Of a DNA stretch of 64,000 nt, positions 61,823 through 64,000 are shown piece after piece. Source of the stretch: Bacillota bacterium (GTDB lineage Bacteria; Bacillota; Clostridia; Acetivibrionales; DTU013). Position 1 is the first letter of the stretch; every line of letters starts with the position of its first letter. The notes beneath the pieces are model-generated. The model worked only from the letters and a program-made list of their open reading frames with translations, had not been told where the DNA came from and searched no databases. A program made the position numbers and the translations under genes. Where the stretch lies: contig JAEZLF010000152.1 of NCBI GenBank assembly GCA_023435925.1, forward strand, positions 6,816 to 70,815. Direction: 5' to 3'.

Positions 61823-62842
61823 TTATTTTATAGGCTGCAGGCTAATCCTGCGGCTTTTAACAAAACCCATTACACTGTCAATAGCATAACCGATGATGGA
61901 AAGCACGATGAATGCGGTTGCCAAAGTGTGATAACCTGACATTGCACTGGAAACAGGAACGTTGACGGCTTCGGCAAAAAGAGATACAAATCCGGCATCA
62001 ATCAGCAATTTATCAGTGAACATGAAGTAAATCAATATGCTTACAGCGATGTTGTTTATGGTGTTGAAAATAGCCAGCGGAAGATCCCATCGCATGACGA
62101 TGAATTTATAGATTGAAAGGATAAACTGCACAATGGCCAATATTACAATTGCAAAAATGTATGACTGCAGCTGTTCGATATTAAAGAACGGCGCCAGAAG
62201 AGTTAACTCATTACCATTCATGCCATACCATCCAATAATATGAGGCCGGACTACAAATAGTACGGTGAAGAACACGTTAAAGAACAAACCTACTATCGTT
62301 TCCACTCGTGATATTTTATTCTTGGAGGGTGTTGGCCATGGAGGCAAATCATCAACGGACCATTTTGCTTTTTTAAAGGGCAGATTTCCTTCATGAACAC
62401 CGACTCTATCTAACATGACAAAAATGATTGTGACCCAAAGGAATCCATTAGTAATACCGCTAAAGGCCGAAGAGAGTATACTTGCAAAAAAATCTGCTGC
62501 GAATTGAAAAGAGACCTCCGCCGGCTTTGATACCAAACCGATCAGATCAATAAAAACAAATACAATAGCTGCAATTCCTGTTACCAGCTTGAGAATGGAA
62601 ATGTAGCTGTCATATAAAGCAGGTCCGATGAGGTATTTATTTGTCTGACGGTATTCGTTTGCAAGCTTCATAGGGTTGCCCAATTGTTCCAGCGCATCGC
62701 GAATATCCTCCTGTGTTGGCTGCTCCGGCAGCATGTCTTCTATATTGGCCTTCAGCTCTCTCTTTACATCATCCCGGGTATCTTCAGGCAGAAACTCTGC
62801 AACAGCATTTACATAACGCTCAATTAAATTCGATTGATTCAT
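61823..62842 (-). CDS. HAAS-domain membrane protein
   Basis: A 339-residue protein. Residues ~1-75 form a HAAS-like helical domain (RYVNAVAEFLPEDTRDDVKR; EQPTQEDIRDALEQLGNPMK) that in such proteins is the target of PadR regulators; about six transmembrane helices follow. It lies 1 nt after the PadR gene on the - strand, the standard PadR/HAAS pair. Membrane function unknown. Confidence 0.82.
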   Translation of the reverse strand: MNQSNLIERYVNAVAEFLPEDTRDDVKRELKANIEDMLPEQPTQEDIRDALEQLGNPMKLANEYRQTNKYLIGPALYDSYISILKLVTGIAAIVFVFIDLIGLVSKPAEVSFQFAADFFASILSSAFSGITNGFLWVTIIFVMLDRVGVHEGNLPFKKAKWSVDDLPPWPTPSKNKISRVETIVGLFFNVFFTVLFVVRPHIIGWYGMNGNELTLLAPFFNIEQLQSYIFAIVILAIVQFILSIYKFIVMRWDLPLAIFNTINNIAVSILIYFMFTDKLLIDAGFVSLFAEAVNVPVSSAMSGYHTLATAFIVLSIIGYAIDSVMGFVKSRRISLQPIK

Positions 62843-62843
62843 T

Positions 62844-63185
62844 TTAATCTTCCTCCATCATCAATACTTCAAGTTGCTTTGAAAGGGTGAACCACTCAGC
62901 TTTTAGACGCTGATATACCGTTTTTCCCTCTTCACTTAAAACATAGAATTTTCGTGGACGGCTTTCGCTTGTGTCCCACTGACTGGACAATAGCTTTTGC
63001 TTTTCAAGTCTGCGAAGCAGAGGATATAGTGTTCCTGCTTCAATAGCAGCATTTTTATCCTCCATTTTCTGAACCAGTGAATAGCCGTACTTAGGATGAC
63101 TTAACTGGCTGAGGACAGAGAGAATCAACGTTCCTCTTCTTAGCTCTACAACCAGGCTATTCAATAATTTTTCCATTGATTGCAT
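62844..63185 (-). CDS. PadR family transcriptional regulator
   Basis: A 113-residue winged-helix protein: SQLSHPKYGYSLVQKMEDKN then AAIEAGTLYPLLRRLEKQKL is the PadR signature, with SRPRKFYVLSEEGKTVYQRL forming the wing and C-terminal helix. It likely represses its own operon with the HAAS membrane protein. A candidate operator overlaps the promoter. GGTGATG lies before the start on the - strand. Confidence 0.93.
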   Translation of the reverse strand: MQSMEKLLNSLVVELRRGTLILSVLSQLSHPKYGYSLVQKMEDKNAAIEAGTLYPLLRRLEKQKLLSSQWDTSESRPRKFYVLSEEGKTVYQRLKAEWFTLSKQLEVLMMEED

Positions 63186-63202
63186 TTCATCACCTCGATT
63201 TC

Positions 63203-63232
63203 AGTATACTGTACGATATACAATATTGTCAA
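63203..63232 (-). promoter_or_regulatory. Promoter with overlapping inverted repeat upstream of padR
   Basis: On the - strand: TTGACA (63232-63227), 18-bp spacer, TATACT (63208-63203). GTATACTGTACGATATAC (63204-63221) is an inverted repeat (GTATA-N8-TATAC) inside the promoter and is likely the PadR operator. Confidence 0.6.
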
Positions 63233-63348
63233 TGATAAAATAATAAAAATTAATTATTATTAAATTAATTGATGTAAAGTGGATTCATGGATAAATATAG
63301 CTATATACAGTCAGACACATATAGTATAATGTTCTGGGTGATGTAAAT

Positions 63349-64000
63349 ATGAAAATTAACCGTTTGCTGGAAATCGCAATCATTTTGATGAACAAAGGTT
63401 CTGTTACCGCAAAAGAACTTGCAGACAGATTTGAGGTATCTACAAGAACCATATACCGTGACATCGACGTGCTATCCGGTGCGGGAGTGCCTGTTTTTAC
63501 CAACAAAGGTAACGGTGGGGGGATTTCTCTCCTGGAAGGCTATTCCCTTAACAAAACCATCATTTCAGAACGGGAAAGTGAAAGCCTGCTGATCGCTCTA
63601 CAGACCTTACAGTCAACGAAATTCCCTGACATTGACATCGTTCTTGATAAAATCGGAGCTGTATTCAGAAAGGCCAATTCAACAGACTGGGCACATATTG
63701 ATTTTTCTCCATGGACCAATAGTCCGAATGAATATAACAAATTTAATGATATTAAAAAGGCTATCCTTGAGCGAAAGATTATTTCCTATGATTACATCAA
63801 TGCGGAAGGGAACAAAAGCTTCCGGAGTATTGAGCCAATGAAGCTGATTTATAAAAGTCAAGCATGGTATTTGTGGGGATATTGCAAGGTGAAAGAAGAC
63901 TTTCGGTTATTCCGCATTTCCAGAATTAAGAATGTTATTGTGACAAATGAAGAGTTTGTAAGAAGAAAGCCGTCCGATGATGTTAAGAGCAAGGAAATAC
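63349..64000 (+). CDS. HTH/WYL transcriptional regulator (YafY type), cut by the right window edge
   Basis: An open frame of 217 codons without stop. N-terminal HTH_11 (MKINRLLEIAIILMNKGSVT; AKELADRFEVSTRTIYRDID), then VLSGAGVPVFTNKGNGGGIS and a WYL domain beginning near residue 140 with the motif QAWYLWGYCKVKEDFRLFRI, RISRIKN. These proteins are repressors or activators; the WYL domain binds a ligand, often nucleic acid or nucleotide. GGGTGATG precedes the ATG and TATAAT is at 63325-63330. The remaining C-terminus lies beyond the window. Confidence 0.88.
   Translation, partial: MKINRLLEIAIILMNKGSVTAKELADRFEVSTRTIYRDIDVLSGAGVPVFTNKGNGGGISLLEGYSLNKTIISERESESLLIALQTLQSTKFPDIDIVLDKIGAVFRKANSTDWAHIDFSPWTNSPNEYNKFNDIKKAILERKIISYDYINAEGNKSFRSIEPMKLIYKSQAWYLWGYCKVKEDFRLFRISRIKNVIVTNEEFVRRKPSDDVKSKEI

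Overview
The window is a chromosomal stretch of a low-GC Gram-positive anaerobe, most likely a member of the Clostridia close to the Ruminiclostridium/Acetivibrio group. That placement is an inference from gene content (NAD-linked [FeFe] hydrogenase, rhamnosidase with YesMN/Lpl-type uptake, T-box leaders, RsgA, CD3324-type regulator, Rex-like operator) and AT-rich intergenic DNA; no rRNA or other phylogenetic marker is present. Most genes lie on the + strand. I saw no tRNA, rRNA, CRISPR array, intact insertion sequence or prophage.

Layout. 1-6.9 kb: housekeeping block with the end of dnaE, a TRAP (mtrB) homologue, a DUF2007-like protein, a YbgC-type thioesterase, pgsA, a DUF5685-like protein, a DnaJ/TPR protein, a membrane protein and mutS2. 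7.0-17.4 kb: an apparent three-gene operon with its own promoter: a 2308-residue NRPS containing an FkbH glyceryl-loading domain inside a gutted adenylation domain, a 7TM sensor histidine kinase and a REC-HD-GYP protein. 17.5-24.6 kb: typA, mltG, trmR, trhP and a penicillin-binding protein. 24.6-30.4 kb: a three-subunit [FeFe] hydrogenase operon behind a Rex-like operator; its beta subunit is fused to a GltD-like flavoprotein. 30.7-42 kb: a carbohydrate locus (YesM/YesN two-component system, LplB/LplC/LplA-type ABC importer, a URO-D-like protein, a GH106-like rhamnosidase). 42-48.8 kb: a promoter-sORF-terminator module, rsgA, acetyltransferase, gene remnants, T-box/tyrS and an unidentified structured leader before a methyltransferase. 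48.8-58.9 kb: accessory genes including DUF1848 and SPL-like radical SAM proteins, a T-box-controlled short MetRS (- strand), a toxin-antitoxin-like pair, a DinB protein, a divergent Fpg/Nei protein and two more sORF modules. 59-64 kb: a three-gene ABC exporter, a PadR/HAAS pair and the start of a WYL regulator cut by the window edge.

The strongest candidate for an undescribed system is the NRPS-kinase-HD-GYP operon. The NRPS should join a glyceryl unit (FkbH) to proline (read-off specificity code DVQFIAHVVK), has no thioesterase, and is followed directly by a membrane receptor kinase and a c-di-GMP phosphodiesterase-type output protein. This is the gene order expected of a self-sensed small-molecule signal, although nothing here proves sensing. 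Second is a family of three small transcription units (42.08, 57.87 and 58.13 kb). Each has a good promoter, a strong ribosome binding site, a 10-11 codon ORF and rho-independent terminator(s), and the ORF sequences resemble one another.

Starts were often moved inward from the longest open frame to a codon with a proper Shine-Dalgarno sequence. One response regulator can only be read at full length from an ATT start. Several genes are too short or too incomplete to stand out and were read by hand: the 51-aa ORF before rsgA, the three sORFs, three decayed fragments, and the WYL regulator at the right edge.
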